Positions 35,496 through 43,990 are shown, counted from the first letter of the stretch. The stretch is 64,000 nt of DNA from Polyangium jinanense (GCF_028435365.1 NZ_JAGTJJ010000029.1:1-64000); one strand, 5' to 3'. Numbers and translations: made by a program. The notes: generated from the sequence alone by a model not told the origin.

Positions 35496-36542
35496 CTACT
35501 TCTTCGGGCTGTAGATGGTGTCGAAGACGCCGCCCTCGCCGATGAACTGCTTGTGCGCGTCGGGGAAGTCTTTCGCGATCTCGGTGATGGCGAAGAGCCG
35601 GAGCTCCGGAAAGATCTCCGCGTGTTTCTTCAGGATGGCCTCGTTCGTCGGCCGGTAGAAATGCTTTGCTGCGATCTCCTGACCCTCGTCCGTGTACGCG
35701 AATTTGAGATAGGCCTCGGCGGCTTTGCGGGTGTTCTTGCGGTCGACGTTGCCGTCGACGATGGCCACGTGGGGCTCGGCGCGGATGCTGATGGGCGGAT
35801 ACACGAGCTCGAGCTCGCCCTTGGCTTCGCGTACTTCGAGGTGGGCCTCGTTTTCCCACGCGAGGTGGACGTCGCCGATCTTCTTCTGGACGAACGTGGT
35901 CGTCGCGCCGCGCGCGCCCGAATCGAGGACCGGGACCTGCTTGTAGAGCTCTGTGACGTATTTGATCGCGTCGTCGCGGGAGCCGCCGCGCAGGACCACG
36001 GAGCCCCACGCGCTGAAGAAGGAGAGGTAGCCGTTGCCCGAGGTTTTCGGGTTCGGCGTGATCACCTCGACGCCGGGCTTGATGAGGTCCGGCCAATCCT
36101 TGATTCCCTTCGGATTGCCCTTGCGCACCACGAAGACGACCGTGGATGTATACGGCAAGGAGCGCGAGGGGAACTCGTCGACCCAGTTCGGCTGGATGAG
36201 CCCCTTGTTGCGGATCGCGTCGGTATCGAGGAAGGAGGCGAGGGTGACGACGTCCGCTTCGAGCCCGTCGATGACGGCGCGCGCCTGCGTGCTGGATCCG
36301 CCGTGCGATTGCTTGATGGTGACCTTCGTGCCCGATTCTTTCTCGTAGGCGGCGATGAACTTCTCGTTCAGATCCCGCCAGAGCTCCCGGGTCGGGTCGT
36401 ACGAGACGTTCAGGAGCTCGACCTCCTTGGCCGCGCCCCCAGGCTGTGACTTGCCGCAGGCCAAGAGCCCGAGCGCGCCCACGATCAAGGCGGTGATCGC
36501 CGCACGTCGGCCCGCCTTCCCACCAGTCGGAATGTGCGCCAC
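35496..36542 (-). CDS. sbp: Sulfate-binding protein of the ABC importer
   Basis: A 348-residue periplasmic binding protein. Family marks are LLNVSYDPTRELW near the mature N-terminus, QSHGGSSTQARAVIDGLEADVVTL, NPKTSGNGYLSFFSAWG and the C-terminal FPDAHKQFIGEGGVFDTIY. The signal ends in a lipobox-like LLAC, so it is probably membrane-tethered rather than free. The start is a GTG (V-A-H-I-P) with a weak ribosome site. It is the first gene of the operon. Two similar dyads upstream are listed separately. Sbp and CysP cannot be told apart safely by sequence alone. Confidence 0.92.
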   Translation of the reverse strand: MAHIPTGGKAGRRAAITALIVGALGLLACGKSQPGGAAKEVELLNVSYDPTRELWRDLNEKFIAAYEKESGTKVTIKQSHGGSSTQARAVIDGLEADVVTLASFLDTDAIRNKGLIQPNWVDEFPSRSLPYTSTVVFVVRKGNPKGIKDWPDLIKPGVEVITPNPKTSGNGYLSFFSAWGSVVLRGGSRDDAIKYVTELYKQVPVLDSGARGATTTFVQKKIGDVHLAWENEAHLEVREAKGELELVYPPISIRAEPHVAIVDGNVDRKNTRKAAEAYLKFAYTDEGQEIAAKHFYRPTNEAILKKHAEIFPELRLFAITEIAKDFPDAHKQFIGEGGVFDTIYSPKK

Positions 36543-36556
36543 GATGACGAGGGTAT

Positions 36557-36572
36557 GTCCGCTATAACGGAC
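36557..36572. promoter_or_regulatory. Dyad 1 upstream of sulfate importer operon
   Basis: GTCCGCTATAACGGAC is a 16-base dyad with seven of eight positions pairing. It lies 15 bases before the sbp start codon. A second dyad of the same form is 39 bases away. The pair looks like an operator for a dimeric regulator. The gene on the other side (36689, plus strand) could share it. Confidence 0.5.
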
Positions 36573-36595
36573 GTGTCCAGTGAAATTTGCATGCT

Positions 36596-36611
36596 GTCCG
36601 TCATGGCGGAT
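36596..36611. promoter_or_regulatory. Dyad 2 upstream of sulfate importer operon
   Basis: GTCCGTCATGGCGGAT has the same GTCCG-N6-CGGAY layout as dyad 1, with six of eight positions pairing. Start-to-start distance is 39 bases, close to four helical turns, so two dimers could sit on nearly the same face of the DNA. The binding protein is unknown. Confidence 0.45.
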
Positions 36612-36688
36612 GATATTGTGTGGTGTGGGACACTGCGCAAGCGACGGCGTCGATTGACGTGGGGTCGTAGTCCGGGTATTCGGGGGGA

Positions 36689-37816
36689 ATGCCGACGCGC
36701 ACCGAAAAGCTCGCCGCCTCGCTGGTCGTCCTCTTGCTGCTCGCCGGTTGCGGGGGCGGGGAAGGAGGCGCGGGCGGCAGCGGCGGCGCAGGCGGAAGCG
36801 GAGGCGCAGGCGGAAGCGGCGGCGCGGGCGGAAGCGGCGGCGCGGGCGGAAGCGGCGGCGCGGGCGGAAGCGGCGGCGCGGGCGGTAGCTCCGTGAGCCC
36901 CGAGCCGCCCGCGGAGCTCGAGCATTACGTGACGGGCAACGACGCGGACGCCGACGTGATCCCCGCGGGGCCGGGCCTCGTCTTGATGGGCGGCTCGACG
37001 GACGTGGACGCCGCGTTCACCTGGTGGAAGCCACGTATCGCGGGCGGCGACATCGTCGTGATCCGCACCTCGGGCGCCGACGGGTACAACGAGTATCTGC
37101 AGGCACTCTCCGCCTCGGATTCGGTCGAGACGATGCTCGTCACGAGCAAGGAGCTCGCGAACAGCGAGTACGTGAAATGGCGCGTCGAGCACGCCGAGGG
37201 CGTTTTCATGGCCGGCGGCGATCAGGCCGATTACGTGAACTTCTGGCGAGGCACGGCCCTCGCCTCGGCGATCACCTCGGTCTGGCAGCGCGGCGGCGTA
37301 ATTGGTGGTACGAGCGCAGGCTGCGCGGTGCTCGGCGAATTCGCCTTCGCGGCCTACGAGGGCACCGTGTACTCGGACGAGGCCCTGCTCGATCCGTACA
37401 ACGTCTACATGACGATCGAACGTGATTTCTTCGCGTTCCCGCCGCTCGCCGGGTTCATCACGGACACCCATTTCGTGCCTCGCGATCGCATGGGCCGCCT
37501 CGTCGGCTTCCTCGGGCGGATCCTCGCGGACGGCTGGGCCCCGAAAGCCAAGGGAATCGGCGTCGACGAAGAGACCGCCGTCGTGATCGATGCCCAGGGC
37601 AAGGGAGAAGTGATAGGGGAGGGGAAAGCGTATCTCGTGGTGGCGAACGACAAACCCACGACCTGCGAGGCCGGAAAGCCGCTCGTGTATTCGGGGTTGT
37701 CGTACCACCGGCTCGCGGCCGGCGATACCTTGGAATTCCCGTCGGGCGAAACGAGCGTGCCCGCCGAGCCCCTCAGCGCCGCGAACGGCGTGACGAGTCC
37801 GGCAAACCCGTACTGA
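36689..37816 (+). CDS. Cyanophycinase-like (peptidase S51) lipoprotein
   Basis: A 375-residue lipoprotein. The signal ends in LLAGC, followed by a linker of about eight GGSGGA repeats (coded by 18-base tandem units). The catalytic domain follows at about 85-360. The nucleophile elbow is GGTSAGCAVLG (Ser), preceded by GVFMAGGDQADYVNFW and followed by ITDTHFVPRDRMGRL, all marks of cyanophycinase. Typical members cleave cyanophycin, a poly-Asp-Arg reserve, into beta-Asp-Arg dipeptides. A secreted copy would act on polymer released by prey or lysed cells rather than on an internal store. No cyanophycin synthetase is seen here. The ATG sits almost directly behind its purine-rich GGGGGGA. Confidence 0.85.
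   Translation: MPTRTEKLAASLVVLLLLAGCGGGEGGAGGSGGAGGSGGAGGSGGAGGSGGAGGSGGAGGSGGAGGSSVSPEPPAELEHYVTGNDADADVIPAGPGLVLMGGSTDVDAAFTWWKPRIAGGDIVVIRTSGADGYNEYLQALSASDSVETMLVTSKELANSEYVKWRVEHAEGVFMAGGDQADYVNFWRGTALASAITSVWQRGGVIGGTSAGCAVLGEFAFAAYEGTVYSDEALLDPYNVYMTIERDFFAFPPLAGFITDTHFVPRDRMGRLVGFLGRILADGWAPKAKGIGVDEETAVVIDAQGKGEVIGEGKAYLVVANDKPTTCEAGKPLVYSGLSYHRLAAGDTLEFPSGETSVPAEPLSAANGVTSPANPY
36775..36891. repeat. 18-base tandem repeats coding GGSGGA linker
   Basis: Repeated units of the form GGCGGAAGCGGCGGCGCG run in frame through the linker of the cyanophycinase-like gene. Unit-length changes would preserve the reading frame and only alter linker length. Confidence 0.85.
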
Positions 37817-37822
37817 TTCGAA

Positions 37823-39874
37823 TCAGGGCAGCGCCTTGAACTGCGTGATCATCTTCGCCCAGACCGCGGGCGTCACGCCGACCTCGAGGTGGCCGTAAGG
37901 CACGCCTTCCTGCTTCGACTTGGCCGTCTTGTTCGTGCTGGTCCAGCCCTGCGTGAGCTGATCCCGCGCCGCGACGCTCACGTCGAAGAGCACGCCGTCG
38001 CCCTTGGGATCACAGGTCGGGCAGGCCATGCCGTCGATCTCGAAGACCTGCCCGCTCGTGCCGCCCGAGGTGCCGTGCAGCACGTACAGGTAATCGAGGC
38101 TCGTGCTCAGGCCCCGCGCCCGGAGCCTTTCGATGAGATTGCCGCCCATCTCCATGACGGCCTTGATGCCGATGCCGTCCATCAGCTTGTACTGCGCATA
38201 GCCGAGCGAATACGACTCCGCCGTGAGGCTGTCGTAATAGAGGTGCTTGGCGCGGCAGGCGGACGCGGGATCGTACGCGGTGGCGCGGCAGGTCGTGTGC
38301 CCTGCGTCATCCATGATCCAGCCGGCGCCGCCGAAGACGTTCGCCGGGTTGTAGTTCGTCTTGATGGCGATCCAGTCGCGCCACTTCGTCTCGTCCGTGT
38401 CGAGCGTGGACCAGTCGTAGCTCACCGGATCGTCCTGCCGGTTCGGCAGCGGGTAATACGGGCGCAGATCGTAGGCGACCTGCATCTGGCCGAGGTACGC
38501 CGAGACGAGCTTGCCCTTGTCGTCGACCGAGCCCCACAGCGCCAGGTTGTACTTGTCGAACGTGTAGCCCGTGGCCGAGGCGCCTTGCTCGGTGTTCAGC
38601 GTCTTCAGCGACTTCGGAGCGAGGGGGAGGCCGGTCGAATCGAGGCCCGTGATGTTCGACGTGTAAATGCGGCGCCAGTAATCGAGCCACGTGCCGCCGC
38701 GGTTCTCGCAGACCGAGTACGCATACGGGTTCGGGAAGATGTCGTTCGGCGAGTCCGCATACCCCCACGTCACGCATTGCACGGCGGACATGTAGCTCCA
38801 CGTCACGGGCCCCTGGCCGAGCGGCGCGTTCTCTGCCGTGCTGTAGATGAGCAGCGGGTTGAACGGGTGGCGGAAGTTCAGGTCGATACCGAGGTGCGGG
38901 CCGGAGAGCGCGACGTACGTGCGCACGTCCTTGCGGAAGTTCGGCACGCCCTTCGACTGGAGCGCGGCGAGCTGCTCGAAATACTTCGGGCCCCAGTCGG
39001 TCCAGAGCGCGGGGCTCTGCATGTAGAGGTCCGCCGCGACGACGCCCTTGCTCCAGGCGACGAGGTTGACCTTCGGCTGGCCCGTGAGCGAGCGGATGCG
39101 CGAGAGCGCGTTCGCGATGTGAATGGCCTGGTTGAAGTTGTCGCCGTGGAAGTTGCCGAACGTCGTGGCGTACGTGCAGAACCCTTCCGCCTCGAGCGCG
39201 TGCACGAAGCCCGTCGCCTGTGTCATGCCGGGGTAGAGCTTGCCCGTGCCGTCGTTGCCGCTCGGCCGGAGCCAGACGTTTGCGTTCTGCATGGCGCCGT
39301 GCACGAGGAGTACGGGGCTCTTCGTCTTGTCACACTGATCGAGCGCCGTCTTCGGGCCGTGATGCAGGAGGACGAAGCGGGCCTCGGGGCGCGTGGGGCC
39401 CTTGTCCGGACAAGCGGCGGCCGAGGTCGAGCCGACGGTGCCGGCGCAGGCGTTGTTGTAAAAGAGGTTGAACCCGTCGACGAGCTGCTGGTTCAAGGCG
39501 CCGAAGTAGGTGCGCAGCGGATAGGTGGAGTCCTCGAACGTGTCCTGCCACCGCCCCTTCGCCGTGCGCAGGTTGTAGCCCTCGGTGCGGAACTTTTGCC
39601 GACCTTGGAGGAGCTCGATCTTGCCCCAGGACCAGCTCGGGGGCGTGATGGATCCGACAACCCCGTAGCTCTGCGAGAACGTCGTGGTCGCGGGGGGATC
39701 GAAATAGGCCTCGTAATCGGAGATGAACGTGATGGCGGAGGAGACGTCGCCGATCTCGTCGTCCTCGTCCTGCGCGAGGTCAGAGTCGGACGACGCCACG
39801 CAGCCCATGGCGGAGAGTGCCGCGACGAGGGCCGTGAGCGCAAACGAACGACGGGGAAGCGAAGATTGCAGCAT
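37823..39874 (-). CDS. Large lipase-like alpha/beta-hydrolase lipoprotein
   Basis: A 683-residue product. The ATG reading M-L-Q-S-S is set by a GGAGGT seven bases upstream. The lipoprotein signal has SAMGC (Cys about 25) and is followed by a very acidic stretch. The hydrolase core shows the oxyanion strand SPVLLVHGAMQNANVW and the nucleophile elbow NLVAWSKGVVAADLY, where the first Gly of GxSxG is Ala, as in Bacillus LipA-type enzymes. LSGPHLGIDLNF resembles the segment after the elbow in class I.2 or EstA-like lipases. About 300 further residues of unknown fold follow. A candidate His is in MDDAGHTT. A secreted lipase or esterase is likely. Confidence 0.75.
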   Translation of the reverse strand: MLQSSLPRRSFALTALVAALSAMGCVASSDSDLAQDEDDEIGDVSSAITFISDYEAYFDPPATTTFSQSYGVVGSITPPSWSWGKIELLQGRQKFRTEGYNLRTAKGRWQDTFEDSTYPLRTYFGALNQQLVDGFNLFYNNACAGTVGSTSAAACPDKGPTRPEARFVLLHHGPKTALDQCDKTKSPVLLVHGAMQNANVWLRPSGNDGTGKLYPGMTQATGFVHALEAEGFCTYATTFGNFHGDNFNQAIHIANALSRIRSLTGQPKVNLVAWSKGVVAADLYMQSPALWTDWGPKYFEQLAALQSKGVPNFRKDVRTYVALSGPHLGIDLNFRHPFNPLLIYSTAENAPLGQGPVTWSYMSAVQCVTWGYADSPNDIFPNPYAYSVCENRGGTWLDYWRRIYTSNITGLDSTGLPLAPKSLKTLNTEQGASATGYTFDKYNLALWGSVDDKGKLVSAYLGQMQVAYDLRPYYPLPNRQDDPVSYDWSTLDTDETKWRDWIAIKTNYNPANVFGGAGWIMDDAGHTTCRATAYDPASACRAKHLYYDSLTAESYSLGYAQYKLMDGIGIKAVMEMGGNLIERLRARGLSTSLDYLYVLHGTSGGTSGQVFEIDGMACPTCDPKGDGVLFDVSVAARDQLTQGWTSTNKTAKSKQEGVPYGHLEVGVTPAVWAKMITQFKALP

Positions 39875-40098
39875 GGAAACCTCCTGGGCAGCGCCCGCCA
39901 GGGAACCCGGGTTGTGCAACCGCAGCAACCACGGGTCGTCCATGCCTATCGGTGTTGCGAGGGGTTTTCAAGCATCGTTCGAACCGGAAGGTCCGTTTGA
40001 TGCTGCGCCTGCGAAGAAGTGTCGGTAGGGAAGCAATTGCCGCACTGCAAAACGACGCCCAGTGTGCGTGCTGCGATGCAGCATGGAGCGGCGCGTCG

Positions 40099-40689
40099 TC
40101 AGCCGCGGATCTTCTTCGCCATTTCGGCGACGCGCTTGCCGAGGTACTTCGCGTGCGCGATGTCGTGCTCGGTGGGCGCGCCGTTCGCCGTGACGGAGGG
40201 GCCGTAGGGGTTGCCGCCGGACGCGAACACGAGCGGATCGGTGTAGCCGGGCGTCACGATGACGCCGCCCCAGTGGTAGAACGTGTTGTAAAGCGCGAGC
40301 AGCGTCGACTCCTGCCCGCCGTTCACGTTCTGCGCCGAGGTGAAGCCCGCATACACCTTGTTCGCGAGTTTGCCCTGGAACCAGAGCCCGCCCGCCGTGT
40401 CGATGAACGACTTCACCTGCGCCGACACGTTGCCGAAGCGCGTGGGCGTGCCGATGACGACGGCGTCGGCCCAGTCGAGGTCCTCGAGCGAGGCCTTCGG
40501 CTCGTTCTTCGTCTTGTCGACGAACGCGCGCCACGCGGGGTTTCGGTCGATGGCCGCGTCCGGCGCGGTCTCGGCGACGAGACGGAGGCGCACCTCGGCC
40601 CCCGCCGCGCTCGCGCCCTCGCCCACGGCGTTCGCCATGGCGTGGTTGGTCCCCGTCGACGAATAATAGATGATCGCTACGTTCGGCAT
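40099..40689 (-). CDS. wrbA: NAD(P)H:quinone oxidoreductase, WrbA type IV
   Basis: A 196-residue flavodoxin-like protein of the same size as E. coli WrbA (198). FMN-binding loops are YYSSTGTNHAMA near the start, GTPTRFGNVSAQVKSFID and GGGQE-like sequence (NVNGGQES). The ending TEHDIAHAKYLGKRVAE is highly typical of WrbA. It makes tetramers that reduce quinones by two electrons, avoiding semiquinone radicals. The pirin gene lies upstream on the same strand, separated by a strong stem-loop, so expression may be only partly shared. Confidence 0.95.
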   Translation of the reverse strand: MPNVAIIYYSSTGTNHAMANAVGEGASAAGAEVRLRLVAETAPDAAIDRNPAWRAFVDKTKNEPKASLEDLDWADAVVIGTPTRFGNVSAQVKSFIDTAGGLWFQGKLANKVYAGFTSAQNVNGGQESTLLALYNTFYHWGGVIVTPGYTDPLVFASGGNPYGPSVTANGAPTEHDIAHAKYLGKRVAEMAKKIRG

Positions 40690-40737
40690 GGTGGCTATCT
40701 ACTCCGTCCAGTCGGATAGTCGGATGGTCGGGGGTTC

Positions 40738-40772
40738 GGGGGCGTAGCTCGGCTTGTCCGAGCTACGCCCCC
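40738..40772 (-). terminator. Strong stem-loop between pirin and wrbA genes
   Basis: A perfect 15-base-pair stem (GGGGGCGTAGCTCGG / CCGAGCTACGCCCCC) around a five-base CTTGT loop. Flanking GGTCGGGG and CCCCGACC can compete for or extend the stem. It lies 25 bases after the pirin stop and 48 before the wrbA start. There is no T run on either strand. It may be an attenuator, an RNA-processing or stability element, or a Rho-assisted terminator. Confidence 0.5.
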
Positions 40773-40796
40773 GACCATGGAAAGGCGCGTACGGTA

Positions 40797-41495
40797 TCAC
40801 GCAAGGTCGAAGAGGAGCACCTCTCCTTTTCCGAGACCGGTGAAGACGAGCTCCTTCTCCCCGCTCACGGCCGCGCCGTCGCCCGCGCGGAGCACGGTTC
40901 CGCCGAGCTGCACTTCACCCTTCGCGACGTGCACGTAGGCGTGCCTGCCGTCCGCGAGCGTGTGGCGCGCCTCTTCGCCCTCGGAGAAAAGACCGGCATA
41001 AACGCTCGCGTCCTGATGAATCGTGACGCTGCCGTCGCGGCCGTCGCGGGAGGCGATGAGGCGGAGCCGGCCCTGTTTGTCCGCGTCCGAAAAGTTCTTC
41101 TGCTCGTAGCTCGGCGCGATCCCGCGCGCCTCGGGCACGATCCAGATCTGCAAGAAATGGACGCGGTCCTTGCGCGAGCCGTTGAACTCGCTGTGCGTGA
41201 CGCCCGTGCCGGCGCTCATGCGCTGCACGTCGCCCGGCCGGATGACCGAGCCGGTGCCCATCGAGTCCTTGTGCTCGAGCGCGCCGTCGAGCACGTACGA
41301 GAGGATCTCCATGTCGCGATGCGGGTGCGTGCCGAAGCCCTGCGCCGGCGAAACGCGGTCCTCGTTGATGACGCGGAGCGACCGGAAGCCCATGTGGGCC
41401 GGATCGTAATAGTTGGCGAACGAGAACGTGTGGTACGAGTCGAGCCAGCCGTGGTTTGCGTGTCCGCGGTCTTCCGAGCGTCGCAGCGTGATCAT
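40797..41495 (-). CDS. Pirin-family bicupin (YhaK/YhhW-like)
   Basis: A 232-residue pirin. The metal site is visible as [17 protein letters not shown] (two His), followed by [13 protein letters not shown] with the third His and a Glu nearby. The start [19 protein letters not shown] is diagnostic. YhhW-type pirins can cleave quercetin and related phenolics; others regulate redox responses. A sigma54-type promoter lies about 50-75 bases upstream (41555-41571). The divergent neighbour is a XylR/DmpR-type activator. With WrbA downstream, this points to a response to aromatic or quinone compounds. Confidence 0.92.
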   Translation of the reverse strand: MITLRRSEDRGHANHGWLDSYHTFSFANYYDPAHMGFRSLRVINEDRVSPAQGFGTHPHRDMEILSYVLDGALEHKDSMGTGSVIRPGDVQRMSAGTGVTHSEFNGSRKDRVHFLQIWIVPEARGIAPSYEQKNFSDADKQGRLRLIASRDGRDGSVTIHQDASVYAGLFSEGEEARHTLADGRHAYVHVAKGEVQLGGTVLRAGDGAAVSGEKELVFTGLGKGEVLLFDLA

Positions 41496-41554
41496 GGTGG
41501 TCTCCTTCGGTCCCCGGCTTCGTGCGGGGCGCTGTCCGTTCGCCCATCGAGCTT

Positions 41555-41571
41555 TGCACGACCCGGGCCAA
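41555..41571 (-). promoter_or_regulatory. Sigma54 (-24/-12) promoter for pirin gene
   Basis: On the minus strand the sequence reads TTGGCCCGGGTCGTGCA. GG and GC are separated by exactly ten bases, and it matches the consensus TTGGCACGN4TTGCA at all but two defined positions. The predicted start point is about 12 bases downstream, leaving a leader of roughly 50 bases before the pirin ATG. The neighbouring divergent gene codes for a sigma54 activator. Confidence 0.72.
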
Positions 41572-41587
41572 GCCGGGGCAGGCGCTT

Positions 41588-41600
41588 TTTCCGCGGGAAA
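41588..41600. promoter_or_regulatory. Perfect short palindrome near sigma54 promoter
   Basis: TTTCCGCGGGAAA has perfect five-base arms (TTTCC / GGAAA) around GCG. It lies 17 bases upstream of the sigma54 element. It could be an activator-binding half of the control region, though it is closer than classical upstream activating sites. Confidence 0.35.
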
Positions 41601-41620
41601 CGCGAGGCTCGTTCCTCCGG

Positions 41621-41657
41621 GGCTCTCAAAATGATAGACTCGCGGCTCTCAAGATGA
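41621..41657. promoter_or_regulatory. Direct repeats, possible upstream activating sequence
   Basis: GGCTCTCAAAATGA (41621-41634) and GGCTCTCAAGATGA (41644-41657) differ at one base and start 23 bases apart. They lie about 65-100 bases upstream of the -12 element of the pirin promoter, a normal distance for activator sites. The second overlaps the ATG of the activator gene, which would allow self-repression. Confidence 0.4.
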
Positions 41658-43297
41658 AAACCACGGGCATGCGGGCCGCCGATCTGCGGCTCTCCGATCT
41701 GTTCTCGTTCAGCCCGAAGGGCGGCGTCATGCGCTTCGCGGGCGAGCGCGTGCTCCTCTTCGACGCCGTGGCGCTCGGGCTCTTGCGCAAGCAGCTCATC
41801 GAGAGCTTCGGCTACCACGCGGCGCGCGCAGTGCTGACGCGTTTCGGCTACGGCCACGGCTGGCGGACGGCGGAGGCGCTGCGCGAGGAGATCCCCTGGG
41901 CCGACGAGCGTGAATGGCGCATCGCGGGCGGGCGGCTCCACCGGCTCTGGGGGCTCGTGACGTTCGAGCCGGTCGAGCCCGCGGGGCGCGAAGGGCCCGA
42001 GCCTTTCGCCGACGCGATATGGCACGATTCGTACGAGGCCGAGCAACATCTCTTGCACCTCGGGCAAGCGACGGAGCCGGTGTGCTGGACGCTCGCGGGA
42101 TTCGCGAGTGGATACCTGAGCCGCGTGAATGGTCGGCCCATTTTCGCCCTGGAGGAGTCGTGCCGCGGGAAAGGTGACGCCGTCTGCCGGATGATCGGGC
42201 GGAGCCGCGAGGAATGGGGCGACGCGATCGAGCCGCACCTGCCGTTTTACGAGACGGACTGCCTCGACGCGTCGCTTCGGCACGTGCAGCGAGCTTTGCG
42301 GCGGGCCGAGACGCGGCTCTTGCGCGCCGAGCGGTTGCTCGCGGCGGGCGACGACGAGGCGGAGGTGCCGGGGATCGTTGCGCGGAGCGAGGCCATGCGA
42401 GGCGTGGTTGCGATGGCCCGGCGGGTCGCCCGGACGAACGCGACGGTGCTCTTGCTGGGCGAGAGCGGCGTGGGCAAGGAGCGGATCGCGCGGCTCGTGC
42501 ACGACGCGTCGCCGCGCGTGGGCGGGCCGATGGTGGCGATCAACTGCGCCGCGGTGCCGGAGAGCCTGCTCGAGAGCGAGCTCTTCGGGCACGCGAAAGG
42601 CGCATTCAGCGGAGCCGTGACGGAGCGGGCGGGGCTTTTCGAGGCGGCGCGGGGCGGGACGTTGTTCCTCGATGAGGTGGGCGAGATCCCGCTCGCGATG
42701 CAGGCGAAATTGCTGCGGGTGCTGGAGGAGCGCGAGGTGCGGCGGGTGGGCGAGAACCGGACGCGACCCATCGACGTGCGGATCGTGGCGGCGACGCACC
42801 GGGATCTCGCGGCGGCCGTGGCGCAGGGGCGTTTTCGGCAGGATCTTTATTTTCGGCTGCGGGTCGTGGAGATCGCGATTCCGCCGCTCCGGGAGAGGCC
42901 GGACGACATCCTGCCGATCGCGCGGCGGCAGCTCTCGGAGGCGGCGGCGCGGGAAGGGGAGGCGCCGAAGGAGATCGGCAAAGCGGCGTGCCGCGCGCTG
43001 TTCGAGCACGCCTGGCCGGGCAACGTGCGCGAGCTCGTCAATGCAATGGAACGGGCGCGGATCCTGTCGGAGGGGCCGACGATCGAAGTGGTCGATCTGC
43101 CGCCGGAGATCGGAGGCACGGCGGCTGTGAGCCCGAGCGGAAAAGATTTTTCGCCGCGCCCGCTGGCCGAGGTCGAGCGGGAGCACATTCTCGCGACGCT
43201 CGCGGCCGAGGGAGGCAACCGCAAGGAGGCCGCGGCGAAGCTCGGGATTGGCGTGGCGACCCTGTATCGAAAGCTCAAAGAATACGCCGAGGGCTAG
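41654..43297 (+). CDS. XylR/DmpR-type aromatic-responsive sigma54 activator
   Basis: A 547-residue activator with the full XylR layout. An N-terminal XylR_N domain (about 18-115, starting [19 protein letters not shown]) precedes a V4R ligand domain (about 125-190, ending [18 protein letters not shown]). A linker leads to the AAA+ domain with Walker A GESGVGKE (269-276), sigma54 loop GAFSGA (316-321, Ser for the usual Thr) and Walker [11 protein letters not shown]. The C-terminal Fis-type HTH reads [18 protein letters not shown]. In this family aromatic effectors relieve V4R repression. The likely target is the divergent pirin gene. ATG 41654 fits the start of the XylR_N domain. Confidence 0.93.
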   Translation: MKTTGMRAADLRLSDLFSFSPKGGVMRFAGERVLLFDAVALGLLRKQLIESFGYHAARAVLTRFGYGHGWRTAEALREEIPWADEREWRIAGGRLHRLWGLVTFEPVEPAGREGPEPFADAIWHDSYEAEQHLLHLGQATEPVCWTLAGFASGYLSRVNGRPIFALEESCRGKGDAVCRMIGRSREEWGDAIEPHLPFYETDCLDASLRHVQRALRRAETRLLRAERLLAAGDDEAEVPGIVARSEAMRGVVAMARRVARTNATVLLLGESGVGKERIARLVHDASPRVGGPMVAINCAAVPESLLESELFGHAKGAFSGAVTERAGLFEAARGGTLFLDEVGEIPLAMQAKLLRVLEEREVRRVGENRTRPIDVRIVAATHRDLAAAVAQGRFRQDLYFRLRVVEIAIPPLRERPDDILPIARRQLSEAAAREGEAPKEIGKAACRALFEHAWPGNVRELVNAMERARILSEGPTIEVVDLPPEIGGTAAVSPSGKDFSPRPLAEVEREHILATLAAEGGNRKEAAAKLGIGVATLYRKLKEYAEG

Positions 43298-43300
43298 GCG

Positions 43301-43933
43301 TCACTGGCAAGCGCCGCCCAGGAGATCCGCGCCGAGGCATTGCCCGCTCTCGCAATCGGCGTTCGCGTAGCAGTCGACGCCCGGCCCGCCGAGCTTGCAG
43401 ATGTTCGCCTCGCACGTACCGCCGAGGCAATCGGCGTGCGTCTGGCACGCCTTGTCGTGCCGGCACGGATGACAGACGTCGCCGCCGCAATCGACGTCCG
43501 TTTCGTCGCCGTTCTGGATGCAATCGCCGCAGCTCGGGCCCGCTTCGCCCTCCTCGCCGCACGTGACGCGTCCGTCCGCCGGCGCGCAGAGCTGCCGCAC
43601 CGAGCAGAAATGGCTCACGCAATCCGACTCGACCCCGCACGCAGCGCCGTCCTGGCACGCCGGACACGAGGTGCCGCCGCAATCGACGTCGCTCTCGTCT
43701 CCGTCCTGCACGCCATTGCTGCACGGCGCGGCGCCGCCTTCGCCGCCTTCGCCGCCTTCGCCCCCTTCGCCGCCCCCCGCGGCGTCGCTCTCTTCCTTCG
43801 CCCCGGCCCCGTTGTTCCCGCTGCCATCCGCGTTCGCCGGGTCCTTCCATGCCTCGATGCCGAGGAGGTCGGCGCAGCCGGTCACGGACAGAAGCAAACC
43901 CAATCCCGCTGCTGTGAAGAAAATGGAACGCAT
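43301..43933 (-). CDS. Cys-rich lipoprotein with EGF/Dickkopf-like repeats
   Basis: A 210-residue lipoprotein. The lipobox is SVTGC (Cys about 20), then a Gly/Glu-rich linker with GGEGGEGG repeats. About 22 cysteines follow in repeating modules: NGVQDGDESDVDCGGTSCPAC and NGDETDVDCGGDVCHPC (each the same unit), and two C-x5-DC-x4-C-x5-C units. The NG-x-DGDE-x-DVDCGG-x-C-x-C unit is common in secreted proteins of Polyangiales. No enzyme motif is seen. It is likely a disulfide-stabilised surface protein. The ATG at 43933 gives the signal peptide with no excess. Confidence 0.75.
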   Translation of the reverse strand: MRSIFFTAAGLGLLLSVTGCADLLGIEAWKDPANADGSGNNGAGAKEESDAAGGGEGGEGGEGGEGGAAPCSNGVQDGDESDVDCGGTSCPACQDGAACGVESDCVSHFCSVRQLCAPADGRVTCGEEGEAGPSCGDCIQNGDETDVDCGGDVCHPCRHDKACQTHADCLGGTCEANICKLGGPGVDCYANADCESGQCLGADLLGGACQ

Positions 43934-43990
43934 GTTCAGTATTCTACCGAGCGGAGGCAACGCGCCGCAAGGTAACTCGCAGCGGTCGGA

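Noticed and set aside
36543..36688. Sigma54 promoter before sbp
   Set aside because: No GG-N10-GC element was found on the minus strand in this gap, so the neighbouring activator is not assigned to sbp.
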